Below, piece by piece: positions 53,669 to 63,329 of a stretch of 64,000 nt of DNA (position 1 is its first letter; each line of letters starts with the position of its first letter). Origin of the DNA: Marvania coccoides (Eukaryota; Chlorophyta; Trebouxiophyceae; Chlorellales; Chlorellaceae); the NCBI GenBank assembly GCA_963854735.1, contig OY978099.1, positions 1,860,001 to 1,924,000 on the forward strand, written 5' to 3'. Below the pieces are notes generated by a model, which was not told the origin of the DNA, searched no databases, and was given only the letters and a program-made list of their open reading frames with translations. Both the position numbers and the translations under genes were made by a program.

Positions 53669-54485
53669 TGTGTCGTCTCCCCTCAGAAGTGCTTGTTAAG
53701 GGAAAACTGCTGGAACAAAGTTGTAAAGGGGTGGGTGGGTGGGTGGGGGTAAAAATAAACGAAGAGCGGCCGGTCAAGGAAAAAAGATACAGGCCACAGG
53801 TCCGCCGCTACATTAACAATACTTTGGGTAGTTTTTTTGTTTTAATAGAAAGTGCCAGCCACCAAAACTATATATTTGAGATCGGAAAACAAATAATTAA
53901 ATAAACAAATAAATACATAAATACATATAGATCGATTATCTTGTGTAATCTATAGACAAGATATTCTAAATAATCTAAATAATACTAATGTCACTAGGGC
54001 AGTCCTTGAAATATATGTGGGAAAATAAACGAAGAGAAAAATAAATATAGCAATTTATAGCAGCACGATGAAGGTTGTAAAGAATCATCCCCTTTAGGGT
54101 CTTTGTTTGTTTTTTTCGATTTATTTATTCGTTTGTTGTTTTGCATCTTTTGAGCTGCCAGCTGTCTCTCTGGAGATGTCTCATCTCCACGGGTTGATTT
54201 TGCAGGTGAGCAGGGCACTTGCCATCCTCGCTTTAGCCTATGCCGGCTGCTAAGTCGAATGGCCCAAGAAGTTTGGACCTGATTATATTGGAGTTATGAT
54301 GCCGCTGTGGGGATGCTCGCTGAAAACTTTGGCTGCTTCTGGTAGGAGGAAGCAGATGGGGCGGCAGCAGGTAGATGGACTGCTGGAAGGTTTGCTTGCT
54401 GGCAGGTTTCTTGGAGGCAGTGCGACAGGTGTTAATTTTGCATCGCAATCTCATTAGTAACTGCTCATGTCCCGTCTTGACAAAA
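53669..54485. other. Intergenic with G-rich tract
   Basis: GGGGTGGGTGGGTGGGTG followed by GGGG at 53728-53749 is the only clear feature. The rest is AT-rich without a gene. Confidence 0.5.
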
Positions 54486-56090
54486 TTATTGCTTTTGTTC
54501 TTTTGGCAAGTAATTGTGGCATTGTGGTCGTTCAATATTTGCGACATTTATTGTAAACGGTACCAGACTTCGAGGACAACTCAAACAAAATTTGAAAGGC
54601 GGGTCTTTTCTGTCTGTCGAGGTTGGCAGCTTCAAAGATGAATGTTTAAAGGAAATGTGCAACAGCATCTGAGCCGCCATGTCGCAAACTGGCGAGCATG
54701 AATGCACCCCGTTTAAATCACAAGTATGGTGGTAGTGCTGTCCAATATGCAGTGGGTTTGTTTGATTGAAAGGGTGTATTTCCATTGTGTGCATGAATGG
54801 CACAGCCATGTGGTCCTCGTCAATATAAATGTATCCAAGGTCTGGGTGCTGCTCTAGTAATGAAAGCAGGCTAGTTTTCTGGAATGTTGTCATAGCGGAC
54901 TTGGGACGCCCAATTAACGGTTTTGCAACGGTGACGGCCAGCAGCCCTTTCCACTCGAGACCAAACCACGATTTTATAACAAGGAGATCATCAGCCTGCC
55001 ACGAAGAGCGGCTCATTTCAAGATAGAATACATCAGGACCGCGATTATTGTCCTGCCTCATCAGCGCGCGCACTGCTTGCATGGCATGCTTGAAATACTC
55101 CACTTCAACATTGGCTGTTATATTATGTTGAAACATACGAACAACTCGAAAATCAAGATAGCTGACTCTAAAGTTCCCTTGAGAAAAATCCATCCACCCC
55201 CAACATTTCCAAAATGATGACTGGGTTAAATTAGCGGCTCTGTGTTTCAAAATCGAGTCAACCAGTGAAAAAAAAGTGCCACGCTGTACAGAAGTCCCGG
55301 CAATCACTATCCACATGGGCTTTGGCAGAAGAGCCAAACTAGAAGGTGAATAGTGAGGGAAAAAACATTCATATGGGACCCACATCCAGCCACTGCGTGG
55401 ACAACTCGGCCCAGAGCACGGCAACCAACGGCCAGATCGCCACGCTCCATCTGGGCAGGCCAAGCGAGGCAGAATGCACTGCTGTGCAATGCGACCGTCG
55501 TGCACAATCTTCAATTGATGTATCTCTTTAGAACGGAATATCGACGATGGAGATTTACAAGAAGGGTCCAAAGAAACTATGCGCATCGTACAGTCAAGCC
55601 GACTAAATTTGAAAAGGTAAATGTACACTTCGTAGTCACCAGCATCGGCTGCAAAATACTGAACAGTCGCCATCGTGGCATTTCGAGTAATGTTTGATGC
55701 TGTAAAGATTGCTGGCCCCTGAAACCAAACATACAATTCATGACATTGCTGTGCTGTGCAAGGCTCGCGCACATAAAATTGTTGTATTTGTCCAGAAAAG
55801 ACCTTTTGCAATCCAGGGCCCCATGAATTTATATTTATGAGCGGCGTTATTTCTTTCTCTCTGGGAAAACGAAAATGCCGAGAATCATTTCGAAACTGAG
55901 GCAAATTGTGAATGCCCGGCGAATAAGAGCATGGCTGTATGCCACTTAAAGAACGGATGCTGCTTTCAGCACGTATTCTGCTCACATATTTTTGTGAATG
56001 AGAGGACCCAAGCCATGAAAGCAATAAGAAAAAAAACAATGCACTGCCAGTTTGCAGAGCAAACTGCCAAGATTTGTTATGAGAGCCCAT
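54486..56090 (-). CDS. PC-esterase-like protein 2, probable sugar O-acetyltransferase
   Basis: Single exon; the ATG at 56090 gives 534 residues. Anchor at about 15-30 (SALFFFLLLSWLG). A lumenal beta-rich N-terminal domain of about 180 residues contains several N-glycosylation sites and Cys (NITRNATMATVQYFAADAGD). The GDS block reads WIVIAGTSVQRGTFFSLVD, with Thr replacing Asp next to the Ser. The closing block is HYHHTCDLNGVHSCSPVCDM with Asp-x-x-x-His spacing. This layout resembles NXPE/CASD1-like PC-esterases more than plant TBL proteins. The GTS for GDS change may still allow catalysis, since the Ser is kept. The acetyl acceptor is unknown. Confidence 0.7.
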   Translation of the reverse strand: MGSHNKSWQFALQTGSALFFFLLLSWLGSSHSQKYVSRIRAESSIRSLSGIQPCSYSPGIHNLPQFRNDSRHFRFPREKEITPLININSWGPGLQKVFSGQIQQFYVREPCTAQQCHELYVWFQGPAIFTASNITRNATMATVQYFAADAGDYEVYIYLFKFSRLDCTMRIVSLDPSCKSPSSIFRSKEIHQLKIVHDGRIAQQCILPRLACPDGAWRSGRWLPCSGPSCPRSGWMWVPYECFFPHYSPSSLALLPKPMWIVIAGTSVQRGTFFSLVDSILKHRAANLTQSSFWKCWGWMDFSQGNFRVSYLDFRVVRMFQHNITANVEVEYFKHAMQAVRALMRQDNNRGPDVFYLEMSRSSWQADDLLVIKSWFGLEWKGLLAVTVAKPLIGRPKSAMTTFQKTSLLSLLEQHPDLGYIYIDEDHMAVPFMHTMEIHPFNQTNPLHIGQHYHHTCDLNGVHSCSPVCDMAAQMLLHISFKHSSLKLPTSTDRKDPPFKFCLSCPRSLVPFTINVANIERPQCHNYLPKEQKQ

Positions 56091-56445
56091 TTTCTGAGCG
56101 TGCAGGATTCCTAACAAAGTTTTTCTATGGCTGAAGATAAAACAACAATGAATAAATGCGCCATTGTACTAATTAAGCCGGTCATTCAAATCACTTGTGA
56201 ATAGCTAAATTTAATTAAACATGCAGACCCGCGCTGCTTCGCAGCTGTTTCAGTTTTTTTTTTTAATTCTCTGTAGCGCGGTGTGAGACGTTTATTTGTA
56301 CTTTTGTTGCAGCACTTGGTATGCATCATGTTGGTGCTGTGCTGCTAGTCAAGGTCTACAAAGGTTTTACACCATGGAGTAGTACCCTGCTTGCACACCT
56401 GACCCCCCTCTCCGTGCACATAAATTGTCTCAATATTGTTTGTTA

Positions 56446-56501
56446 CAGTTTCTCTTGGCCACACACACCCGCTAGCGGAGAGCAGGGTCTCACAGCTAGC
56501 G
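56446..56501 (-). repeat. Dispersed repeat family, copy 2 (inverted)
   Basis: Reverse complement reads CGCTAGCTGTGAGACC, CTCCGCTAGCGGGTG and TGTGGCCAAGAGAAACTG, matching 47979-48031. Confidence 0.65.
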
Positions 56502-57452
56502 TCAATGATAATTTGTTCGACTGTGGTCATTCATGAATTGACTATATATCATTCACGCCATCTATACTCAACCGTCCTCGTTCTTCGTCGCTCCTACACC
56601 AACTCCTACTCCTGATCCTACTCCTTCTACAGCACCATCACAACCTGCTAATGCACCCGCTGCCCCGCCCGCCCAAACGGGGCCATTTTGGGGGCATGAT
56701 TCTTTTCTCACAACCGCCCTCTGGTTTCTTTTCTTTGGCAAATATTCTTTTTTTTTTTGACCGGTTTCGTACCTACAATCTTAGCCGGATCCTATGTACT
56801 CTTCAAACGCCTGCTTCTTCTGATATTGGAGCCACCGGCGGTGAATGGACCGTCCTTATTATGAAAAAGCGCTACATGCGCGATTTCCTACAAAACTTGA
56901 CGGGGATCCAATGGGACACATTCTTCTAATTTTTTAAGACGGAAATTATACACCATCGATTTCAAAACATTTCTTCAAAAATCCCTCGAGTCTCAGCTCG
57001 GCGTCCATCGATTAACCTGAAGAGCCACAGTGAGTGTGGTGCGATAAATACAGCAAAATTGCCGACATGGCGTGCAAAAAGGATGCACGATGGGAGCAGC
57101 GCTTTTTCAGTGAGAACCACAATATATGAATTATTACAAATAAACGATAGAAAGAAAGTTGTTCATAAAATGCCATTTCACGTGTGAAAATAAAATGGTT
57201 TGCAATTTGTACAGGAGCGTTGACACCCATGGCTATGCCTTGGATTTGATGGTAAATTCACACCAATAATGCTCGGGTTGTCTGTCGTTTTTGTTTTCTT
57301 TTTTTTCCCCGTCACCAAATTTGAATCCAGCATTCGAACACGTGCGCCGCATGCGTTTTATTTCTTATTGCTGAGTTATCCTTGGTGATTCAAATGAACG
57401 TCGCTGTTGTTGACAATTTATTTACCTCGGTACAACGCTCATGGATCCAACA
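56502..57452. other. Intergenic, one short unassigned frame
   Basis: A plus-strand frame at 56651-56929 ends in a protein-like stretch (GGEWTVLIMKKRYMRDFLQN) but has no recognised family. It could be the tail of a decayed gene. Confidence 0.3.
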
Positions 57453-57730
57453 ACACTTTTTACCTTTTCCCTTTAAACACACGGGGGTGTGAAATTTCTG
57501 GACCATTATATATATTTTACACATACTGCGACGGCAACGCCACAATCTACAGAAGAATTGGAATCGGTCTTTGATTGTGGTACACTCGACAAGTGACTGG
57601 ACGAGGCAAACCTTTGAGTAGGAACTGTGCACCTACTATAGGGCGTTCCTCCTGGGGTCTCTTTAAATCTTATTTTTGTCGAGAAATAAGACTGAGCTTA
57701 ATTACCCTCGGTGCTTATCGGGCATATGAA
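57453..57730 (+). repeat. Near-identical long repeat, copy 2
   Basis: Same element as 37476-37765, same orientation. Differences are scattered single bases and small indels near the CCTCCTGGGG segment. Flanking sequence is unrelated on the right and partly similar (T/C-rich) on the left. The interval from here to 58036 holds no gene. Confidence 0.9.
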
Positions 57731-58036
57731 TCCAACAAATTTTGGTTTGACACAATTCAGCAGAGCTGTCGATCAAGAAAGCATCCACATTCTTCTCCAG
57801 TATGCATCAACGCATCGAAAATAGTTATGCCAGCTACCACGATTTAGAAGCTTGCCCTGAGAATAGACGAGGGGCCGAATAGCGCCATTGGACTACCCTG
57901 GAGCGTTTATAATAAATATATATACGATATAGCAGATCTTTTAATGGACACATCTTGTTACGCAGCTCGTCATAAGGTTCTAGTCAGCAGGGACGTCAAC
58001 AGCTTTGTGATTACACTTGCACAGCACTCTCAGCGC

Positions 58037-58885
58037 TTAATTCGAGTTCGATACACGAATAAGAGCATCTTTTAGGTTTGGAAAGCTATCATGGATGTAC
58101 AGCAAATCTCCAAAAGTGCCATGCTCTTTGACAAAGATATACCCACTCTTAGAGAGGCGCTCGCGAAGTTCAAGATTAGGCCTCTCAACCGTGAGAGACA
58201 AAAAAACGTAATCGTCGAATGGGAAATCTTGAAGAACGATATGCTCGGCACCTTCAACATCTAATGACAAATAGTCAATTATTTTTGGAGCATCGCATAA
58301 TCTCAACATATCTACTAAAGAAACTGTTGGCAAGCCAATCGAGGGCGAGCTGGACTTGCGGTTGTCAGTTTCATTGGATACAACTCCTCCACGCACCTTG
58401 TTCAGCGCAAAATGCACAGTAGAACCAGTGGAGTTCCATGCAACACCCCAGACAAGCTGACATTTCCTGTGTGCGAGACCCCACATATACATACTATTAG
58501 CTTCAATGCAAATTCCATTCCAATTGTAAAACATTTCTAATGACAAGGTGTTACTGATATTCACAGCATCGTTGGCAGCTAAATCAACAAAAAATCCATT
58601 TTTTCTCTCATTAAATAGTGCTACGATTGTTTTGTCTTGTCCGACTTGACTATTCCATTTTTGTGGCTGAACAGTTGGAAATGAAGAATCTCCAACAAAT
58701 ATCGAGACAGTTTTCCACCCTGGAGGGGACTCAATATGTCTCGATCGCAATCCATCGAAATTTATGTAGCTAATGTGATGAATTAATCCTAACAAAACCG
58801 AGAAACATATTATCACTGCAGCAATGCACTGCATCCCCTGCGTCCCCACAGACACGGACTTGCGAACAGCAAGTGCCGTGTTCAT
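58037..58885 (-). CDS. FkbM methyltransferase, type II membrane protein
   Basis: Single exon, 282 residues. Anchor at about 18-37 (MQCIAAVIICFSVLLGLI). Clear FkbM family sequence: NSQVGQDKTIVALF, GFFVDLAANDAVNISNTLSL, EMFYNWNGICIEAN, the acidic motif IIDYLSLDVEGAEHIVLQDF and a C-terminal RLSKSGYIFVKEHGTFGDLL. The GVAWNSTGSTVHF strand is also typical. This is the best match to the family in the window. It probably methylates a sugar hydroxyl in the Golgi. The sequence differs strongly from the other methyltransferases of the island. Confidence 0.92.
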   Translation of the reverse strand: MNTALAVRKSVSVGTQGMQCIAAVIICFSVLLGLIHHISYINFDGLRSRHIESPPGWKTVSIFVGDSSFPTVQPQKWNSQVGQDKTIVALFNERKNGFFVDLAANDAVNISNTLSLEMFYNWNGICIEANSMYMWGLAHRKCQLVWGVAWNSTGSTVHFALNKVRGGVVSNETDNRKSSSPSIGLPTVSLVDMLRLCDAPKIIDYLSLDVEGAEHIVLQDFPFDDYVFLSLTVERPNLELRERLSKSGYIFVKEHGTFGDLLYIHDSFPNLKDALIRVSNSN

Positions 58886-59911
58886 GCTTACTTTAAACGT
58901 GTGAATTATGATTGCTTAAACCAACGATAGCTACAATTTAACAATTGCATACATATCCAGTGTAAATTGTGAGCTCAGGCACCTATACTAATCACACACA
59001 CACAGACACAACTCCAGACATTAAGAGGGGGCGGGGCGTATGGGGCAGGGCCCGGTTTCATGAAACCAAGCCGTATTCAAAATACTATTTTACTATTCGA
59101 TTCAGCTTTCAAATCTGAAAAAAAGGCTTTCAATCTTACTTTGCTGTACACACAAGCATTTGCACTTCCTGCGTAGGATAGGGAGTTCTGGCGCCAACTC
59201 GGCATTTCAGCCGGGGCGGTTTTTTTACTGTGGGCGGCATATCTTCTGCATACTTTTTTTTTTTTTGCCATCTTGGGGGTAACAGCAATTCCTTTCACTA
59301 TATATAATTAGTAACCCCCCTTTTTTCAACAGGTTTTCGAACTTTTGCCTCAGATCTTGAATCCTAAATAAATATTCTGCATTCTGGGTACAACGGTGGG
59401 GTGGGGGAGATACCAATGATGCAAAAAACGGGAGGGGAAACAATACACCAGGCCCGGCCAGGGCACTTTATTCCAGCCTCACGCAAACCTTGGCGAAATC
59501 GCGATTCCTGATGCTTGAAAATCCTTTAAGAACGCTGCGGATATGTTGCACTTTCAGAAATTCATCAATTCGCCTGTTAGCCTCAGAGCCCAACGGTGCA
59601 TACAGTATACACGGTCTTGTAGCCAGAAGGTTGACCGCTTCTTTCAGATCAAATGGAGTTGCATTAGGGTTTTTAGGGTTGCCATTGCCCTGTTGCCTGT
59701 TCCGGGGGGAGTCTCAAAATTAATCAAGTTTTTTAGTTTTTGCTCCGCATATTCGTTCGCTGCCCCTGGCTCTGCACTTGGGTACAAACGCAATAGGTAC
59801 CGCCTTACATCTACTCGCACTCAGTGCGCCTCTGTTATTTTGCCCATTTCTGTACGGAGGCTAAACTGTAAATGTTTGATTGCATGGATGCCCCGGAGGT
59901 TTTATGAAATC
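58886..59911. other. Intergenic, low complexity
   Basis: A CA-rich microsatellite at about 58993-59007 and T runs at about 59254. No gene was recognised. Short plus-strand frames at 59490-59920 resemble nothing. Confidence 0.35.
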
Positions 59912-59975
59912 CAGTTCTGATTGGATATGGATATAGATCAAACGCAGAATATACTATGTACTATGGTTTTGCTGC

Positions 59976-60884
59976 TTACGAAACGTTAGAAGGAGAGTAC
60001 TTTCCTCCACGGAGATGCCACGCATTACAGGCTGCATCGTTCTCGAGAATGCTGGTCACGTAACTGCACTCTGTTTTGTTGGTCTGAACGTGGCCAGGAT
60101 GCAAAAGTGAAATTGGGTGGTACAAAAACATGTCATTTGGGGGAGGCCTCAAGCGGTTTGCAAGGGTGGCCACCAGCTCACGGTGCGAGTTGCCCGAGCC
60201 CAGGAACACCTGCAGTTTTGAAATAGTATCCAGCAGACCGCTGCGGGATGAGAAATTTTCGTAATTGATATCAATCCAACGGCGCCCCGACGCTTCCACA
60301 GCTTGTATGGCAACGCTTTGAGATCTTTTAAAGTTGTTGCACATCGTGACAATGTGCGTTTCATTGCGTATATACCTCTTTTGCGACATCAAAAGTGTGT
60401 AGTTGTGTTTTAACTTTTTTTGAGACATCAAAAGTGCGCTGCAGACGCTGTCAAACGGATCTCGGTGCGAAAATATGAAAAAATCGGTGGAGTTTATAAG
60501 GGTGCTGTTTATGCTATGGGATTTATACACGAATGAAATGTTCTTGTGAGCGACAGATATCCAATTAACCAACGACTTTCCGCCTATTTTATCCATCCAC
60601 CAGCCACTGATTGCATTCGGATTCTCCAATGACACCATGATCCGCACAAGATTGTAGAGGAACGTTGAGCCAGTTCGGGGGAAGCCAACAATGCCTACTG
60701 TGAATGGAGAAGAAACAAATGCCGGCTGCATGGGAGATGATGCTACCAAACTAATATTTTTATGGCAGGAGGTAAAAAACATGCAGACGAGCAGCGCAAC
60801 AACTGAAAGCATAATGATTGATCTATGCATTTTGCGATACGCCATATTAATAGGGACAGAATTTGGAGTCAAGGGGAGTAACAT
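59976..60884 (-). CDS. Sulfotransferase, Golgi type
   Basis: Single exon, 302 residues from the first ATG; 60845 is another plausible start. Anchor at about 20-38 (IIMLSVVALLVCMFF). The 5'-phosphosulfate loop that binds PAPS is TVGIVGFPRTGSTFLYNLVR. The 3'-phosphate region is DFFIFSHRDPFDSVCSALL, followed by a conserved YENFSSRSGLLDTISKLQVF. Between them a short internal repeat, LLMSQKKLKHNYT then LLMSQKRYIRNET, looks like a recent in-frame tandem duplication. The protein would sulfate a glycan or tyrosine in the Golgi. Two truncated copies lie at 52091 and 63001 and another family member begins at the right edge. Confidence 0.85.
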   Translation of the reverse strand: MLLPLTPNSVPINMAYRKMHRSIIMLSVVALLVCMFFTSCHKNISLVASSPMQPAFVSSPFTVGIVGFPRTGSTFLYNLVRIMVSLENPNAISGWWMDKIGGKSLVNWISVAHKNISFVYKSHSINSTLINSTDFFIFSHRDPFDSVCSALLMSQKKLKHNYTLLMSQKRYIRNETHIVTMCNNFKRSQSVAIQAVEASGRRWIDINYENFSSRSGLLDTISKLQVFLGSGNSHRELVATLANRLRPPPNDMFLYHPISLLHPGHVQTNKTECSYVTSILENDAACNAWHLRGGKYSPSNVS

Positions 60885-61638
60885 GAGCAAAAGGGTGCGC
60901 CACGGCAAAACGACTAAACCCCCAAAATAGCCTGTTATCGAATTTGGCTTGGATGTTCACCATTCACGTTCGAAAATCAGTTTATATATGCCAAAAAAGC
61001 AAAATTTTGGGCTGGCAGGCTCCTGAACTCGTCGGGTGAGAGTGCTGAGCGTCGAACTGTCGAATTTTGAAACATTTTAGTTTATATATCTTGGCGGGGA
61101 TTATACTGCGAATGAAAATGATTAACGTAACAAGCGTGGCTAAAGGGATACACGCTAGAAGACCCCTTCTTGATCACTTCACGCGCACACCTGCCGCTGA
61201 ATCCCGCGTCACCTATTACAATGCGTTGTTCCGCAAGGTGCTGTTCCAGTCACTAACCCCCCCGAGCGCAGCGACTCCCAAAATTCCCTTAATTTTAATC
61301 AATGTGACGCGCGCCCTGTGAGCGCCGTATTTATAGGGCCCCTCCCCCCCCACCCCCCGCTGTGGGTTAAGTTGTTCGTTGTTTAGTTATGTTATTGTTT
61401 AATTTAATGCAACAAACGACGTGTCCGAAATTGCTATTCACGATGCTTGACAATCGTATCAAGAACGCCAATTCGATCTCGAAATTGCATTCTGAAGTGC
61501 ATGCCCTTCTCAGATTCCCAGGCATTCAGTTATTTATTTTATTTTATATTTATTCCATTTTATAGCATATGCTCGCGCTGTAGTATACTACATACCTATT
61601 CAATTGCCAGGCAAGCATTGCCGCTCTGACTACACACC
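60885..61638. promoter_or_regulatory. Shared upstream region of sulfotransferase and PC-esterase 3
   Basis: This 754-bp gap between divergent genes has a C-rich patch at 61340-61360. An 84-codon frame at 61067-61321 resembles nothing. Confidence 0.3.
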
Positions 61639-62814
61639 ATGGAAAAGAGCCACTGGCTGTTTGCACCAAAGATAGTATTGTTGATAAATGAGTGTAAATC
61701 AATCCCGAAGTGCTCGCTCGTTGGTCTGGTGTCAGCTGTAGCGGTGTTCACATTTTTTGCCAGCCTTTCCCAGCATCGCGGTTGGTATTTTCCACGCTCC
61801 GCTGTCACAGATGTTAGTAGCATGTGCACCATCGATAAATCATCTGTTCCTTTGTTGAATTTTACAGGGTGGGAATCAGACTGGTGGCCACAGTCACTTT
61901 GTGACAAAAGTGTTTCCGAACGTGTGCAGCAGAACCTCCCCATCCCCATAGATACGCTTCGTTCATTCACCCCATGCCAGTTATTTGAAGCAATCCGAGG
62001 GAAAACCATCTATTTTATTGGCGACAGCCAATCAAATGCATTTTTTTTGACAACGGCGTTTTTTCTCCGGCAGTTTGCCTTATTCCGCCCTCAGCCTGGT
62101 GTTGACTATAAAGCCGACGATGATCGAACTGTTCCTATATTAAACGATGACAAGCTCACAGAATTGTTAGAAAAAGAGCAAAGCAGAACGGCGTGGAACC
62201 CTCCACCAGGCTGCCGCGAGTTTCTCGATGGCACAAAAATATGCAACATTCGTCCTGGGCTTGGAAACAGAGCAGGATCGTACACAGCGCTTGCAATTGA
62301 TCTGTTGACGCAGTCTTCAAGGTTTACGAGGTGGAGAGACACGGTTGTTGTGTTCAACTTTGGGTTGCATTATCCCAGGCAAGGTGATGGGTATGATTAC
62401 AACTATGACCTGCGGCTGGTAAAACAATACCGTAAATGGAAACTAGCGAACCAAAAAAGTCTACCACTGATGGTATGGATGGAGACGCCGCCTCAACACT
62501 TTTCGACTGCAGACGGTCACTTCAGCTGGTCTGGCGACAAAACAGATCCATGTCGCCGTTTGAACCTCACGAACCCCGTGGTTGCTGTGGGCCAATATTG
62601 GAACAATGCTTCACAGGCGTATCTGGATGGCATTGCTGACCTTCATCTCCCAATTTATCAAGTATTGAAAGGGTTTTGGTTTGCGCACAATAAGCCTGGC
62701 GATTGCACTCATTATTGCCACCCATCAGCGCCTGAAATGTGGCTGTATCAACTGTATAGTCTTCTCGTGAGCCCAGCAGCACGTACTTTGTTTCAAGGGC
62801 AGCGAACACGTTAA
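61639..62814 (+). CDS. PC-esterase-like protein 3, probable sugar O-acetyltransferase
   Basis: Single exon, 391 residues, with ATG in good context (ACACCATGG). Anchor at about 25-45 (SLVGLVSAVAVFTFFASL). The GDS block is RGKTIYFIGDSQSNAFFLTT. The closing block is KPGDCTHYCHPSAPEMWLYQ with Asp-x-x-His (DCTH), and CxxxH cysteines around it. Between them lie TVVVFNFGLHYP and PLMVWMETPPQHF, strands typical of the SGNH fold as seen in NXPE/PMR5-like proteins. It is the most canonical of the three PC-esterases in the window. Confidence 0.85.
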   Translation: MEKSHWLFAPKIVLLINECKSIPKCSLVGLVSAVAVFTFFASLSQHRGWYFPRSAVTDVSSMCTIDKSSVPLLNFTGWESDWWPQSLCDKSVSERVQQNLPIPIDTLRSFTPCQLFEAIRGKTIYFIGDSQSNAFFLTTAFFLRQFALFRPQPGVDYKADDDRTVPILNDDKLTELLEKEQSRTAWNPPPGCREFLDGTKICNIRPGLGNRAGSYTALAIDLLTQSSRFTRWRDTVVVFNFGLHYPRQGDGYDYNYDLRLVKQYRKWKLANQKSLPLMVWMETPPQHFSTADGHFSWSGDKTDPCRRLNLTNPVVAVGQYWNNASQAYLDGIADLHLPIYQVLKGFWFAHNKPGDCTHYCHPSAPEMWLYQLYSLLVSPAARTLFQGQRTR

Positions 62815-63000
62815 AGCTCCTGTTTTGATATTACTACCTGTACCTGCAGGCAGTGGGTTTAAGTCACCTGGTGAAAAGAGGGGGCGATTGGGTTGCGGAA
62901 ATTCTGCACCGCTTTGTGCAAGCATAACCAATGTCGAATGATCATGGAATGCGGATAGCACAATGGTGCTCTTTAAAAGGCAAACATGAGCTGGGCGATG

Positions 63001-63270
63001 CAGTTCTGATTGGATACAGTTATAGATCAAACGTAGAATATATTATGGTTTTGCTGCTTACGAAACGTGAGAAGGAGAGTACTTTCCTCCACAGAGATGC
63101 CACGCATTACAGCAACATGCCATTTGGGGGAGGCCTCAGGCGCTTTGCAAGGGTGGCCACCAGCTCACGGTGCGAGTTGCCCGAGCCCAGGGTCACCTGC
63201 AGTTTTGAAATCGAATCCGGCAGTCTGCTGCGGGATGAGAAATTTTCGTAATTGATATAAATCCAACGGA
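63001..63270 (-). pseudogene. Truncated copy of the sulfotransferase 3' end
   Basis: Nearly identical to 59912-60283, including the non-coding 3' flank (TTCTGATTGGATA...ATAGATCAAACG) and the coding part around GAGCTGGTGGCCACCCTTGC (reverse complement). It lacks about 96 bp corresponding to 60031-60126, and stops where the match to the middle of the gene ends. It is a recent partial duplication with deletion. Confidence 0.85.
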
Positions 63271-63329
63271 TAATAGTATTACACTAGTAACAAACCTAAA
63301 AGCTGGCGTACATCACTCAATTCGTTCAA

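Noticed and set aside
37476..57730. Reading the two long repeats as LTRs of one 20-kb retrotransposon
   Set aside because: The DNA between them carries cellular glycan genes on both strands and no gag or pol.
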